From contig NZ_JAQTLS010000005.1 in the NCBI RefSeq assembly GCF_028714775.1, forward strand, positions 1 through 64,000: DNA of 64,000 bases, given 5' to 3'. A program made the translations under genes and the position numbers. How positions within the stretch are numbered: the first letter of the stretch is position 1; each line of letters begins with the position of its first letter. The DNA is from Thiothrix sp. (GTDB lineage Bacteria > Pseudomonadota > Gammaproteobacteria > Thiotrichales > Thiotrichaceae). Positions 1-13,219 of the stretch are shown piece by piece. Below the pieces are notes generated by a model, which saw only the letters and a program-made list of their open reading frames with translations, did no database searches and was not told where the DNA came from.

Positions 1-1
1 T

Positions 2-106
2 GCAGTGGCAGAAAACCTCCGCTTGTGGATGCTGTTTTTATGGCCTCCAAACTTAATCGCTAAGGCAAATGGCAATGTCACCTTGCTGCTGAAAACCGCT
101 GATTAG
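2..106 (+). CDS. 3' end of an unidentified ORF (partial)
   Basis: One frame is open from the window edge to a TAG at 104-106 and would encode the last 34 residues of a protein (ending TLLLKTAD-like, LLLKTAD). I do not recognise it. It stops 10 bases before the SUKH gene, and that spacing is what one would expect of an effector gene followed by its SUKH immunity gene, but 34 residues are too few to test this and the open frame could be chance. Confidence 0.2.
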   Translation, partial: AVAENLRLWMLFLWPPNLIAKANGNVTLLLKTAD

Positions 107-116
107 GAAAATTGTC

Positions 117-620
117 GTGTACAGAGCCTACATGGACAACATAAGACAACTCATTGATCAGATCAGCAAAAGAAGTGATTGCGTTATTAACCCGCCAATG
201 GGCTTCCCGCAATTATCAGAAAACCACGTCCTACCAGAAGATGTCAGCGAATTTTATAAACTGGCGGGCGGTGCTGTCCTTTTCCAAGACAGCGAACAAC
301 CCTACACCATTTTAAGCCCGGAAGAATTCCAGCAATCCGACATTGCGATTGCGGGTGAAGTCAACGAGGATAGCATTTCATCCAATTGGTACGTGATTGT
401 GATGGACGGCAACGGCGATTACCTCAGTGTCAACTGCGCAAAGGAAAAGACGGGGTATTGCTACGACACCTACCACGAGCTGTATGCTATGGAGGGTCGC
501 ACTGCCATCATCGCCACTTCCTTCGCCGACCTATTGACCCGGCTATTAGCAAACAGCGGCGAATCTTCGTATTGGCTGAAAGATGATTTCGTCACACTCG
601 GCGACGCCTACGACCTGTAA
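117..620 (+). CDS. SMI1/KNR4 (SUKH) family protein
   Basis: The 167-residue product has the SUKH superfamily pattern: an N-terminal helix, a central LPEDVSEFYKLAGG segment matching the family's conserved 'P..y..f...nGg' core, then alternating strands and a C-terminal helix (SFADLLTRLL). SUKH proteins in bacteria are commonly immunity proteins for polymorphic or contact-dependent toxins; others are of unknown role. Translation probably starts at GTG 117 or at ATG 132; neither has a strong ribosome site. It lies just downstream of an ORF cut by the window edge and on the 3' side of a tRNA cluster, a common place for acquired genes. Family assignment is fairly safe; an immunity role is inference. 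Confidence 0.7.
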   Translation: MYRAYMDNIRQLIDQISKRSDCVINPPMGFPQLSENHVLPEDVSEFYKLAGGAVLFQDSEQPYTILSPEEFQQSDIAIAGEVNEDSISSNWYVIVMDGNGDYLSVNCAKEKTGYCYDTYHELYAMEGRTAIIATSFADLLTRLLANSGESSYWLKDDFVTLGDAYDL

Positions 621-643
621 ATGCGTTGAACTGACGGAAGATA

Positions 644-717
644 TGGAGGCTGAGCCCGGAATCGAACCGGGGTAGACGGATTTGCAATCCGTAACATGAC
701 CACTCTGCCACCCAGCC
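644..717 (-). tRNA. tRNA-Cys (GCA)
   Basis: The minus strand reads as a 74-nt cloverleaf with acceptor GGCTGGG paired to CTCAGCC (with one G-T pair), an encoded 3' CCA (644-646), a GGTTCGATTCC T-arm and the anticodon loop TTGCAAA giving GCA. It is the last of three tRNA genes on this strand and lies 27 bp from the 3' end of the SUKH gene, which is convergent. Confidence 0.95.
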
Positions 718-753
718 GTAGGATTGTGGTTTACACCACTGTGCAGAAAAAAT

Positions 754-828
754 TGGAGCGGGAAACGAGATTCGAACTCGCGACCCCAACCTTGGCAAGG
801 TTGTGCTCTACCACTGAGCTATTCCCGC
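754..828 (-). tRNA. tRNA-Gly (GCC), copy 1
   Basis: A 75-nt tRNA with encoded CCA, acceptor GCGGGAA/TTCCCGC, anticodon loop CTTGCCAAG (GCC) and T-arm GAGTTCGAATCTC. It is identical over its whole length to the copy at 877-951, so the pair arose by recent duplication or is kept uniform by gene conversion. Probably cotranscribed with the neighbouring tRNA-Cys. Confidence 0.95.
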
Positions 829-876
829 TTAATGCAGACTTGAAGCAAAACACCCATATTGGGCATTTTTAAAATT

Positions 877-951
877 TGGAGCGGGAAACGAGATTCGAAC
901 TCGCGACCCCAACCTTGGCAAGGTTGTGCTCTACCACTGAGCTATTCCCGC
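877..951 (-). tRNA. tRNA-Gly (GCC), copy 2
   Basis: Same 75-nt sequence as 754-828, with encoded CCA and GCC anticodon. A 48-bp spacer separates the two copies. It is the promoter-proximal gene of the Gly-Gly-Cys array on the minus strand. Confidence 0.95.
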
Positions 952-1026
952 TGAACAGGTTGCGAATAATAAAGATCAGCACCGATACTGTCAACCATCC
1001 AGCCTGCTTTTTTTACATAGCTGTTA

Positions 1027-4433
<3,407 letters not shown>

Positions 4434-4447
4434 TGCCATCCCCTCCC

Positions 4448-4632
4448 CTATTTCTCAAAAACAGCAATAGACTCGACGTGCGAGGTATGCGGGAACATAT
4501 CCATCACCCCTGCCCCAACCAGCCGATAGCCATGTTCATGCACCAGTTCGTAAGTATCCCGCGCCAGCGTTGCCGGGTCGCAGGACACGTACACAATCCG
4601 CCCGGCGTTGAGCTTACCAAAATACGCAATTC
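4448..4632 (-). pseudogene. rlmD: rlmD 3' remnant (23S rRNA m5U1939 methyltransferase tail)
   Basis: The last about 61 codons of rlmD remain in one frame up to the stop at 4448. They include the class-defining [15 protein letters not shown] motif (the Cys is the catalytic nucleophile of RlmD/TrmA enzymes) and the terminal [16 protein letters not shown]. Everything upstream (about 85 percent of the gene) is missing and the sequence switches at about 4632 into the 3' part of an SNF2 helicase in another frame. In many gammaproteobacteria rlmD follows cysM directly, which fits an ancestral cysM-rlmD order here. The fragment has no start or SAM-binding motif and cannot make an enzyme. An assembly join error is the main alternative. 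Confidence 0.85.
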
Positions 4633-7600
4633 TGCCGCTGTGAGGTTGAGGCCAAAGCCGCCCGCCTTGAGGCTGATTAGGAAGATGTCGCCTTCGCCAC
4701 GCTGGAACGCATCCACCCGTTTTTTGCGCTGTTCCATCGGGGTCGAACCATCCAAGTATTGGTAAGCGATGCCCTGCCCGTCCAGCCATTCGCGCAACAG
4801 TGTTAAGTGCTTGACAAATTGGCTGAACACCAAAGCTTTGTGCTGGTTTTCACGCAATTCGATAACCAAATCGCCGAATGCCTGCAATTTGCTGGAAGGC
4901 AAGGCACTTCCCGGCATTGCCAGTTGTGGATGGCAAGCAGCAAGGCGCAGGCGGGTAATTTCTGCCAATACTTCCAGATGTTTGTTTTCACCCTCGTCCG
5001 TTTCTTGGGCAAGACGCTCCAAGGCTTGTTGGCGCAAGGCTTCGTACAGCGCCATTTCGGCGTCACTCAAGCTGACGGTCAGGGTAATTTCAGTACGCGG
5101 TGGCAACTCCTGCAACACCTGATTTTTGGTGCGGCGTAGCATGAAAGGCTGCACCAGTTTTTTCAAATGCTGGCGGGCTTTGTCATCATCACCGCGTTCA
5201 ATTGGGGCTTGGAAACGTTCACTGAACTTTTGCTGCGAGAATAGCAACCCCGGATTGAGGAAACGGAACAAACTCCACAGTTCGCCCAAATGGTTCTCAA
5301 TCGGCGTGCCTGTTGTCACCAGCCGGAAATCGCCCTGCAACTGGTAAACCGCTTGGGTACGCTTGGTATTGGTGTTTTTGATCGCCTGCGCCTCATCCAG
5401 CACGATGGTTGTCCAACGGATGTTCTGGAAAGCTTCCACATCCTGCTGCAACAAACCGTAGCTGGCAATCAGCAAGTCATGGGGTTGCAAACCGTCCAAC
5501 AAGGCTTGGCGGTCTTTGCCACGGTAGAAAATGGGGCGTAGGGACGGGGCAAAACGTTGGCACTCACTGAACCAGTTATTACATACCGATACTGGGGCAA
5601 CCACCAAAGCTGCACCCTTGTCGGCACGCGCCAGCAATACACCCAGCGTCTGCACAGTTTTGCCCAAACCCATATCATCTGCCAGACAACCACCTACGCC
5701 CCATTCGGCAAGGCGCATCATCCAGCGGAAGCCTTCTTCCTGATAGTCACGCAATTCGGCTTGCAACGTAGCCGGAACCACAGGCTGGCTTTGGCGGACT
5801 TTTTTCAATTTGGTAACTTGTGCTTTCCATTGCTTATCGGCTTCGACTTCGCCCGCTTCGTCAATGAAATCTTCCAACGCCATGCCTGCGAGTGCGCCAA
5901 CTTTCAGGCCGTGTTTGGTTTCTTCCGCATACGCCCGCAGGGTTTCAAGCTTTTTCTGGAACTGGCGGGTCAAGGTGAGGAATTGCCCGTTTGCCAGTGG
6001 TACGAAGCGCCCAGTCGCAGCACGGCTGAGGTCAAGCAACTGACGCAGGGTCAGCACGAGGTGTTCATCTACATGCAACTTGCCGTCCAGTTCAAACCAG
6101 TCGCCGGATTGCTTGACCTTGAGTGAGAGGTTGCTTGCGCCGACTTGTTGGGTGATGCGTAGCTTTTCACCTTCAGGCCATGCCAGCACCACCCGTTCGC
6201 TGAGGGTGTGCAATTGCCCTAAGGCTTCGAGGCATTGCTCGGGTTCTTCCAGCAACAGGTCGTCGCCGGGGTCTTCCCAACTTGCCAACGCGGGGCAATC
6301 CTGCACCAGCGTTTCGGCCTGTTTGCGTTCCTGCTTGAGGTTACGGGTAGCTTTGAGCAGCTTGCGGTCGATTTCTGCCAGTACATTGCCGCGCCCACTG
6401 CCTGGCGGGAAGATCGGGCCACCAACACCCAACGGTTGTACCCGCATCAACAGGCGCAAACCTTCGCCCCACGGTAGCAAATGGATGTGCAGGCGCGGAT
6501 CAGGGTCGACAGTTTCAGCATTATCCATGCCCGCAATGTCGGACTGGATGGTAATCATGGGTGCAAGCGCTTCGAGCGTTTGGCGCACACTGGTTTCGGC
6601 TTCGGCAGGGACAAGCAGGCCGTCTTTGCCCAAAATGCTGTGCAGTTGCAGCACCCCTTGGGTTAATTTATACAACTTCAACTGGAGGGTGGTTTCTTCC
6701 ACCACCAGATAACTGTCCGGCTTATATTGCCGGTCGGGTGATAATTCAGGGAATAATTTGATGCGCAGCTTGCCCTTTTCCTTGAGGATCAGCAGCTCTT
6801 CACGGCCTTGCTGGATGTCGAGCGGAGTATTCGGCGCAGTTTCCCAGAACACACGTGGATGCCCAATCAAGAAAGGCCACGCATTATCAACGTCCAGATC
6901 GTAGCCACTGTGGTAATAGTCGTAAGTCTGGCGGATGGCTTGGCAAATCCGTAAGTCTTCCGGGGCGAGGAAAGGGAAGGCTTCTGGCTCGGTTGCCAAG
7001 CGTTTCAAGGCTACGTTACGCCCACCCGACCAACCGGCTTTGGTGCTTTTCTGGAGTTTTGGGCTGATGTTATAAACCGAACTGGTTATGCCGTAGGGAA
7101 TTTTATTCAACGTCCAGATAATGCGCTCTGCTCCTGCTTTGGGCGCTTGACTGGCTGCTGGTGTAGCCGCTTTCCCCAAACGTTGCAAGGCCAGCAAGGT
7201 ACGTTCCCATGCTGGCTGCGGCTGGTACAGGGCAATCAGCGGTTGAGTACCTGCCTTGGCGTGTGCGGCAGCGGACAAACCGACATACAGAGGCTTGCGT
7301 TTATCCTTATCCGGCAACAGTTGCGCCAAAACGGCAGCGTATTCACTAGCCAGCCAGACATATCCTGCCTCATCCGTTTTACGGTAGTGCGTCGCCGCTT
7401 GATCCCACCACGACGCAGTAGTTTCAAGTCCTAACCAGTAGCGCACGATCATACCGAATAGCAGCGTCAGCGAAGAATCCAGATAGAAATCAACATCATC
7501 CGGCATCGAAGGGATTTTCCCCGTCAACTGGCTGTCGGCGTAATAAGCCAGAATGGTGTATACGGGGTCTTGGCGGGATAGTTCTTTGATAGCGGTAATC

Positions 7601-8556
7601 GCATCTTTGAAGGCTTTGTCCTTGCCATCCAGTAACAAGGCCAACACATACAAAATTTCAGGCTTGCTACCGAACAGGGCTTTGCGGCTATTCTGACGCT
7701 TGCGCATCAGTTTCAGACCAGTCTGGTAAGTGAGGATCGCTTCGTCACGTTTACCCTGTGAAATGGCTTGCGCGGCAGCAAACACATACCATTGTTCTTG
7801 ACGCACCGCTCCATCTGCCAATGATGGCTGGGCGGCTAAAGCATCTGCCCATTGCCCGCGCAAGAACAGTTGCCCGTAATAAGTATTTCCAAAAACCACC
7901 CACAACGAAGCAGTATCCATCGTTGTGCTTTGCAGCCGTTGCAAACAATGCCCCCACAAAGCATTGGCATCACCCATCTCTTTTTCCGCCAAAGCAAGGT
8001 AAGGCGGCGCAATCAACTGCAAGAAGGTGCTGTCCGGGAAAAACGGTAGCCAAGCTGTATCCAGAGGATTACCCCACAGCTTGAACCACGGGTGTGGCTG
8101 GAATTTGGGGCTGTTCTGGTATTGCTGGCCTGAGCGTTGCAGCAATTGGGGCAAATCTTTGTCTTTCCCTAAAAGCACCGCGAGCCGCAGGTCGCGTAAC
8201 GCTGCTTCCGCCTGTGACCAGATTTGCTGACCATACCACCAGTGTTTGGGCTGTTCAGGCGTGAAGTGAATATCCACGATTTTTGCTAATGCAGCAAAAC
8301 GCCCCTCACGGATACTCCGGCGGGTCAGTTCATCCCCGACACCTTCAGCACAAGCGTAATAGCCTTGCTTACTGACGGTCAATAATTTGGCTTTGACCAA
8401 CTCATCCAGCAACGGGCGTAACACTTTGACATCCATCGCCACTGGGGAGAGTTTGGACAAGGGTGTGGCTGCGACTGGCGCGTAGAGAATAGACATAAAC
8501 TCCAGCAAATGCTGGGTACTCTCCGGTAGCTGGAGAAATTTTTTTTCGTCAAACAT
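4504..8556 (-). CDS. SNF2-family helicase, C-terminally truncated
   Basis: 1350 residues from ATG 8556 (21 bp after the cysM stop; the open frame extends further upstream into cysM and is not used). A long N-terminal region without recognised domains precedes an SNF2 motor: ADDMGLGKT (Walker A, near 5660-5680), [10 protein letters not shown] (motif II), [17 protein letters not shown] (motif III), [15 protein letters not shown], and in the second lobe [16 protein letters not shown] and [13 protein letters not shown] (motif V). It then stops matching: motif VI, expected as the 'DRAHRIGQ' arginine-finger block, is absent and the last about 43 residues are an out-of-frame reading of the rlmD remnant. 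Without motif VI ATP hydrolysis should fail, so the gene is probably a pseudogene or makes an altered protein. The family is DNA-translocating and often sits in accessory or defence loci. Confidence 0.85.
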   Translation of the reverse strand: MFDEKKFLQLPESTQHLLEFMSILYAPVAATPLSKLSPVAMDVKVLRPLLDELVKAKLLTVSKQGYYACAEGVGDELTRRSIREGRFAALAKIVDIHFTPEQPKHWWYGQQIWSQAEAALRDLRLAVLLGKDKDLPQLLQRSGQQYQNSPKFQPHPWFKLWGNPLDTAWLPFFPDSTFLQLIAPPYLALAEKEMGDANALWGHCLQRLQSTTMDTASLWVVFGNTYYGQLFLRGQWADALAAQPSLADGAVRQEQWYVFAAAQAISQGKRDEAILTYQTGLKLMRKRQNSRKALFGSKPEILYVLALLLDGKDKAFKDAITAIKELSRQDPVYTILAYYADSQLTGKIPSMPDDVDFYLDSSLTLLFGMIVRYWLGLETTASWWDQAATHYRKTDEAGYVWLASEYAAVLAQLLPDKDKRKPLYVGLSAAAHAKAGTQPLIALYQPQPAWERTLLALQRLGKAATPAASQAPKAGAERIIWTLNKIPYGITSSVYNISPKLQKSTKAGWSGGRNVALKRLATEPEAFPFLAPEDLRICQAIRQTYDYYHSGYDLDVDNAWPFLIGHPRVFWETAPNTPLDIQQGREELLILKEKGKLRIKLFPELSPDRQYKPDSYLVVEETTLQLKLYKLTQGVLQLHSILGKDGLLVPAEAETSVRQTLEALAPMITIQSDIAGMDNAETVDPDPRLHIHLLPWGEGLRLLMRVQPLGVGGPIFPPGSGRGNVLAEIDRKLLKATRNLKQERKQAETLVQDCPALASWEDPGDDLLLEEPEQCLEALGQLHTLSERVVLAWPEGEKLRITQQVGASNLSLKVKQSGDWFELDGKLHVDEHLVLTLRQLLDLSRAATGRFVPLANGQFLTLTRQFQKKLETLRAYAEETKHGLKVGALAGMALEDFIDEAGEVEADKQWKAQVTKLKKVRQSQPVVPATLQAELRDYQEEGFRWMMRLAEWGVGGCLADDMGLGKTVQTLGVLLARADKGAALVVAPVSVCNNWFSECQRFAPSLRPIFYRGKDRQALLDGLQPHDLLIASYGLLQQDVEAFQNIRWTTIVLDEAQAIKNTNTKRTQAVYQLQGDFRLVTTGTPIENHLGELWSLFRFLNPGLLFSQQKFSERFQAPIERGDDDKARQHLKKLVQPFMLRRTKNQVLQELPPRTEITLTVSLSDAEMALYEALRQQALERLAQETDEGENKHLEVLAEITRLRLAACHPQLAMPGSALPSSKLQAFGDLVIELRENQHKALVFSQFVKHLTLLREWLDGQGIAYQYLDGSTPMEQRKKRVDAFQRGEGDIFLISLKAGGFGLNLTAAELRILVSSTPGGLCTCPATRQRWRGILTNWCMNMAIGWLGQG

Positions 8557-8576
8557 GGATTGGTATCTATCGCGTA

Positions 8577-9470
8577 TCAGGCAGGAAAAACCCCGGTGGA
8601 AATATAACGGTCGCCCCGGTCGCAAATAATCGCCACGATAGTCGCATTCTCGACTTCTTTGGATAGCCGCAATGCTGCCGCCACCGCACCACCCGACGAC
8701 ACGCCACAAAAAATGCCCTCTTCCGAAGCAAGGCGGCGCATGGTGTCTTCCGCTTCCGGCTGGCTCATGTCGATTTCGCGGTCAACTTCATTGCGGTGGA
8801 AGATTTCCGGCAAATACTCCGGTGTCCAGCGGCGGATGCCGGGGATTTGGTCAGTTTGGGTCGCGGGTTGCACCCCAATGATTTGCACATCCGGGTTCTT
8901 GGACTTGAGAAAACGCCCCGTCCCCATGATCGTGCCTGTGGTTCCCATGCTGCTGACAAAGTGGGTAACTTGCCCGTGGGTATCGCGCCAGATTTCTGGG
9001 CCAGTGGAATGGAAATGTGCCAGCGGATTATCTTCGTTGGCAAATTGGTTCAGCACCTTGCCTTTGCCATCGCGTTCCATTTGCAGGGCAAGGTCACGCG
9101 CCCCTTCCATGCTGGCTGCTTTGCTGACAATGATCAGTTCCGCACCGTAGGCTTTCATGGAAGCGCGACGTTCCGCACTCATGGTTTCGGGCATGATCAG
9201 CACCATTTTATAGCCCTTGATCGCAGCAGCCATTGCCAGCGCGATGCCAGTATTGCCGCTGGTGGCTTCAATCAGGGTGTCGCCGGGTTTAATGTCGCCA
9301 CGCGCTTCGGCTCGTTGGATCATGGAAAGTGCGGGGCGGTCTTTCACCGAACCGGCAGGGTTATTGCCTTCCAGTTTGACCAAAATGGTGTTGGTGGTTT
9401 CACCCGGCAGGCGTTGCAGGCGTACCAGCGGGGTGTTGCCGATGAAAGCTTCAATGGTGGGGTAATGCAT
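8577..9470 (-). CDS. cysM: Cysteine synthase B (O-acetylserine sulfhydrylase)
   Basis: A PLP enzyme that makes cysteine from O-acetylserine and sulfide or thiosulfate. 297 residues, close to E. coli CysM (303). The PLP lysine is Lys43 in NPAGSVKDRPA; the substrate loop TSGNTGIALA and the phosphate-binding GTTGTIMGTGR follow, and the C-terminal EEGIFCGVSSGGAVAAAL completes the family pattern. The short EGNNPAGSVKDR block is more CysM-like than CysK-like. First gene of a minus-strand pair with the SNF2 gene (21 bp apart). Upstream 9471-9612 is a divergent spacer shared with the hybrid kinase. Confidence 0.95.
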   Translation of the reverse strand: MHYPTIEAFIGNTPLVRLQRLPGETTNTILVKLEGNNPAGSVKDRPALSMIQRAEARGDIKPGDTLIEATSGNTGIALAMAAAIKGYKMVLIMPETMSAERRASMKAYGAELIIVSKAASMEGARDLALQMERDGKGKVLNQFANEDNPLAHFHSTGPEIWRDTHGQVTHFVSSMGTTGTIMGTGRFLKSKNPDVQIIGVQPATQTDQIPGIRRWTPEYLPEIFHRNEVDREIDMSQPEAEDTMRRLASEEGIFCGVSSGGAVAAALRLSKEVENATIVAIICDRGDRYISTGVFPA

Positions 9471-9612
9471 ATCCGTCGCTCTTGATTTTGTGTCGAGGCA
9501 AAGAGCTTACCAGCCATCCCACGGATTCGCTACCTACTGGCGGATTTGGCTTGACCTTAGGCCGTAATGCGGTAACGTCATACCACTCATCATAAAAATA
9601 ACCGGAAGTCGC

Positions 9613-11475
9613 GTGAAGTCTATATCCGTAGGAAACATTCCCGTATCAGCCGCCATGCACGCCCAAAGCGACTACGACCTGAGCCGCCGCTCGGTCAATG
9701 GTGTGTTCCCTTACATCATTAGTTGGGTTGTTGTGGTGTTGGGAACGAATATCGTTCAGATTAACCCTACCCTCGTCTACAGTGTTGGCCTGTTGATGCT
9801 GATGCTCGGCGCTATGCGCTTATTGTTGATGAAACAGTTTCCTATCCTCTACCAGACACGACCAGACACTGCGCGACTCCTGCTCGGCATCAACCTGATA
9901 ATTTCCGCCAGCGTATGGGCGCTATTTACCGCTTGGGGACTCGCGAATATTGGGCTAGCAGAACAAGGGACTATCATGCTGCTACCGCTGCTAATGCTCT
10001 GCGTCGGCACTACCACCAGCCTTGCCCCCCACAACCCCTTGTTTATCGCCTATGTCAATATCATGATCATGCCTCAGATCGTTGTGCTGTTGAACATGGG
10101 TACTGCCAGTGCTTACACCGTCGCCCTATCGTTACTCCTGTTCAGCATTGTCACCCAGACCTTTGGCAAGAGCCTCCACCGTGACTACTACCAACTCCTG
10201 TACAAAAATGACTTGCTGGAACAACAGACTGCCAAACTGGCAGCAGCTAAGGAGGCGGCAGAAATCGCCAACCAAGCCAAAAGCCAATTTCTGGCGAACA
10301 TGAGTCATGAATTGCGCACCCCCATGAACGGAATCCTAGGTGCAAGTGAGTTGCTTGTACCGTTGGTCAACACTGCCGCGCAAAAACAGTATGTCTCCCT
10401 GATCCATAGCAGTGGCAAAACGCTGCTGTCGCTGTTGAATGACCTGCTCGACTTTTCCAAAATTGAAGCAGGCAAGATGGAATTGGAACAGGCGACCTAT
10501 CCTATCCGCGACATGGTTGCCCATTTACAGCATTTGCTGACGATCCGCGCCAAGGAAAAAGGGCTGAGCTTTACCACCACCATCAGCGATGCCGTAGCCC
10601 CTTACCTGATCGGCGATGAAATCCGCACCCAACAGATATTGCTCAACTTACTCGGCAATGCCATCAAATTTACCCAAGCAGGCGAGGTTACACTCAGCGT
10701 CAAACTGGCTGAAAACGCACAACGGCTACGCTTCGAGATCAGGGACACTGGCATTGGCATTCCCCCAGAAAAACAGCAACTGCTGTTCAAAAGTTTCCAG
10801 CAAATGGAGTCATCAACAGCACGCAAATACGGCGGCACAGGTCTTGGCCTAGCGATTTCAAAACAGTTGGTCGACCTCATGCAGGGGGAAATTGGCGTAC
10901 AAAGTGAAGCGGGGCAAGGTTCCTGTTTCTGGTTTGAAGTTCCCTACCAAGTAGCAGATAAAACACCCACCAAGGAAAACGGCACAACACTAACGGCATC
11001 CGACATCCCATTCAAAACCTCATGCCGGATTCTGTTGGCGGAAGACAACCTCATCAACCAAATCATTGCCCAAGCCATGCTGGAATCACTGGGGTTGAGC
11101 CATGTCGATACGGTGGAAAATGGTAAACAGGCCATCCAACGGCTGGTGGATGGGGATTACGATCTGGTGTTAATGGATGTGCAAATGCCTGAATGCGATG
11201 GCTTGGAAGCCTGCCAACATATCCGGGGAACAAATATCCACGCGAGCATGGATGCCGTGCGCAACCCCGCGATTCCGGTAGTTGCCTTAACCGCCAACAC
11301 CATGACCACTGACATTGAAGCCTGTCTGAGTGCCGGGATGAATAGCCATCTGGGTAAACCGCTGGATACACAGACTTTGGCGAACGAATTGAAAAAGTGG
11401 TTACAGGGGGGCTGCCGCTGCCCCACCCTCCAACACGACGAATGCGAGCGCGTGGGTGCGCTCGTCTGCGACTGA
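9613..11475 (+). CDS. Membrane-bound hybrid sensor histidine kinase/response regulator
   Basis: 620 residues from a GTG start at 9613 preceded by CCGGAAG. Residues about 30-185 form five or six membrane segments without an obvious periplasmic sensor. A coiled linker (about 195-225) leads to a HisKA domain with phosphoacceptor His232 ([12 protein letters not shown]), an HATPase domain (N box [11 protein letters not shown]1 [10 protein letters not shown]2 GGTGLGLAI) and a receiver with LLAEDN and Asp522 ([13 protein letters not shown]). There is no HPt domain, so the phosphate must pass elsewhere. It sits between acpS and cysM where some gammaproteobacteria carry gacS/barA, but its domain layout differs. 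The last 25 codons run antisense through the end of acpS; this tail is not conserved-looking and may be a stop-loss extension. Confidence 0.92.
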   Translation: MKSISVGNIPVSAAMHAQSDYDLSRRSVNGVFPYIISWVVVVLGTNIVQINPTLVYSVGLLMLMLGAMRLLLMKQFPILYQTRPDTARLLLGINLIISASVWALFTAWGLANIGLAEQGTIMLLPLLMLCVGTTTSLAPHNPLFIAYVNIMIMPQIVVLLNMGTASAYTVALSLLLFSIVTQTFGKSLHRDYYQLLYKNDLLEQQTAKLAAAKEAAEIANQAKSQFLANMSHELRTPMNGILGASELLVPLVNTAAQKQYVSLIHSSGKTLLSLLNDLLDFSKIEAGKMELEQATYPIRDMVAHLQHLLTIRAKEKGLSFTTTISDAVAPYLIGDEIRTQQILLNLLGNAIKFTQAGEVTLSVKLAENAQRLRFEIRDTGIGIPPEKQQLLFKSFQQMESSTARKYGGTGLGLAISKQLVDLMQGEIGVQSEAGQGSCFWFEVPYQVADKTPTKENGTTLTASDIPFKTSCRILLAEDNLINQIIAQAMLESLGLSHVDTVENGKQAIQRLVDGDYDLVLMDVQMPECDGLEACQHIRGTNIHASMDAVRNPAIPVVALTANTMTTDIEACLSAGMNSHLGKPLDTQTLANELKKWLQGGCRCPTLQHDECERVGALVCD

Positions 11476-11802
11476 CAATTGCACGGAAGTCACGCCCAAC
11501 GCCGTGGCTGTTGCCAACGTCACCCCATGCAATTGCAGGATGGGTTTGCCGCGTGCGTCGTGGGTCGTTTCGATTTCCTGTAAACGGGCTTCCGCACCGA
11601 TGCCAGTACCCAAGGCTTTGGCAACCGCTTCTTTGGTGGCGAAACGTTTTGCCAACCACGCGGGTTTGTTGCTGGCACTAGCAAAGCGTTCGCGTTCCGC
11701 TGGGTGCAAAATGCGCTCGGCAAAGCGTTCGGAGTGACGTTCCAACATCTGTTCGATGCGGGAAATTTCCACGATGTCCGTGCCGATGCCGATGATGCTC
11801 AT
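11401..11802 (-). CDS. acpS: Holo-[acyl-carrier-protein] synthase
   Basis: Transfers 4'-phosphopantetheine from CoA to acyl carrier protein. 133 residues, slightly longer than E. coli AcpS (126). The start [17 protein letters not shown] carries the magnesium-binding Asp, and [20 protein letters not shown] holds the second metal ligand and the CoA-contacting block. The family core ends around AFVVLE; the last residues GGAAAAPL are an extension lying over the 3' end of the convergent kinase gene (75 bp overlap). Its ATG overlaps the pdxJ stop by 4 bp, so it is translationally coupled to pdxJ. Confidence 0.95.
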   Translation of the reverse strand: MSIIGIGTDIVEISRIEQMLERHSERFAERILHPAERERFASASNKPAWLAKRFATKEAVAKALGTGIGAEARLQEIETTHDARGKPILQLHGVTLATATALGVTSVQLSVADERTHALAFVVLEGGAAAAPL

Positions 11803-12536
11803 GCAGCACTAGCACGCGCCAACTGCATCAATTCCAGCATTTCCATCGTCGCTTGGCGGATGCCGACGAATACCGCACGCGCTACCATCGAATGCCCGAT
11901 GTTTAGTTCGCGGATATTGGCAATCGCCGCAACCGCTTGGGTATTCTGATAATCCAAACCATGCCCCGCGTTTACCTGAATACCGAGGCTGTGCGCAAAG
12001 TCGGTAGCTTCCCGGATACGCTTGAGTTCGTGCACCTTCGCGTCACCCGTAGCATTGGCGTAAGTACCAGTATGCAATTCGATCACCGGCGCACCAATGT
12101 CCGGCACACGACGGATTTGCTCAATATCTGGCTCGATGAACAGCGACACGCGGATATTGGCGGCGTTCAAACGCTGGGTAACACTACGCACGCGCTCAAA
12201 CTGCCCGATGATGTTCAAGCCGCCTTCGGTGGTGAGTTCTTCGCGCTTTTCAGGCACGACGCAGCAATCATTCGGCAGCACATCGCAGGCAATGCCAACC
12301 ATTTCATCAGTCGCTGCCAGCTCCAGATTCAGACGGCGGGTACAAGCTTTGCGGATGGCGTAAACGTCCGCGTCTTGGATATGGCGGCGGTCTTCGCGCA
12401 AGTGGATGGTAATGGCATGTGCGCCTGCATCTTCCACCAACCGTACCGCTTCCAGCAGGTCGGGGTATGCCGTACCACGCGCTTGGCGCAAGGTAGCGAT
12501 ATGGTCGATGTTGACACCGAGTTCGATCTTATTCAT
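11799..12536 (-). CDS. pdxJ: Pyridoxine 5'-phosphate synthase
   Basis: Condenses 1-deoxyxylulose 5-phosphate with 3-amino-2-oxopropyl phosphate in vitamin B6 synthesis. 245 residues from ATG 12536; a further in-frame ATG at 12554 lies inside recO and is disfavoured because GAGAAAG before 12536 acts as a ribosome site. Family blocks: ELGVNIDHIATLRQARGT, DAGAHAITIHLREDRRHI, CDVLPNDCCVVPEKREELTTEGG (shown in part: PEKREELTTEGG), VNAGHGLDYQNT and ELNIGHSMVARAVF. The gene overlaps recO by 8 bp and acpS by 4 bp; the recO-pdxJ-acpS order is classical for gammaproteobacteria. Confidence 0.96.
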   Translation of the reverse strand: MNKIELGVNIDHIATLRQARGTAYPDLLEAVRLVEDAGAHAITIHLREDRRHIQDADVYAIRKACTRRLNLELAATDEMVGIACDVLPNDCCVVPEKREELTTEGGLNIIGQFERVRSVTQRLNAANIRVSLFIEPDIEQIRRVPDIGAPVIELHTGTYANATGDAKVHELKRIREATDFAHSLGIQVNAGHGLDYQNTQAVAAIANIRELNIGHSMVARAVFVGIRQATMEMLELMQLARASAA

Positions 12537-13218
12537 TGAGCAACTTTCTCGCATTCAAAGGTTTGCCTTTCAACAGCATCTGGATCAGGTGGTCAAGCAC
12601 ATGGCGCAATTCCAACCGCTGTTCGGCATTCATTAATTCCGGTTCGCGCAGGGCAATCAGCAAATTGCCGCTCATCGGCACGCCCTTGCCATCGGCTACG
12701 TCTGGGTACAAACCGTGTTCTGGACGAAAACGATAGCGCACAGACGCGCGAATGTCTTCCCCTGATGCATCATCGTGCCACAAGTTCAGCACATAGCCCG
12801 CCATTGCCAGCACCTCCAGCTCAAACAGGGGCAATACGAAGGTATCGGCGGGGTCTTGCAGACGCGATAGGGTTTGCTGGTAGTGGGCGAACAATTCCGG
12901 TTGCGGCTGGTGTTGCCACAGGGCGCGTAATAGCAACTCGTTGGCATACACCGCGCGGATCAAAGCGCCTTGTTTCAGCGCATAGCGGCAAGTTTCGTCA
13001 GCATGGAACAGGGTGAAAACTTCACCCCGCCCCGTCCAACTTACCTCCAACAAGCGGAAAGGTTCGAGCATCCCTTTGGTGCGCGTGCCTTTGCCCTTGC
13101 TGAATTTAGCGACGCAGGTCATTTTGCCTGCATCGCGGGTAAACATATCCAGCAAAAAGCTGGTGTCGCGGTAGGGGTTACGGCGGAGGATGAAGGCTGG
13201 GGATAAATCCGGGGTCAA
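12529..13218 (-). CDS. recO: DNA repair protein RecO
   Basis: RecO works with RecR to load RecA on SSB-coated single-stranded DNA. 229 residues against 242 in E. coli. The N-terminal OB fold (PAFILRRNPYRDTSFLLDMFTRDAGK, here split: ILRRNPYRDTSFLLD) and the helical C-terminal domain (YANELLLRALWQ) are recognisable. The frame opens with TTG at 13216-13218, one base after the purL TGA, so translation is likely coupled to purL; no better ATG or GTG is seen nearby. The C-terminal zinc-finger cysteines of some RecO proteins are absent. Confidence 0.9.
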   Translation of the reverse strand: MTPDLSPAFILRRNPYRDTSFLLDMFTRDAGKMTCVAKFSKGKGTRTKGMLEPFRLLEVSWTGRGEVFTLFHADETCRYALKQGALIRAVYANELLLRALWQHQPQPELFAHYQQTLSRLQDPADTFVLPLFELEVLAMAGYVLNLWHDDASGEDIRASVRYRFRPEHGLYPDVADGKGVPMSGNLLIALREPELMNAEQRLELRHVLDHLIQMLLKGKPLNARKLLNE

Positions 13219-13219
13219 C

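Noticed and set aside
9613-11475. Hybrid kinase as GacS/BarA
   Set aside because: Neighbourhood near cysM and acpS is suggestive, but it has five or six spans, no HAMP and no HPt domain, so a BarA label is not supported.
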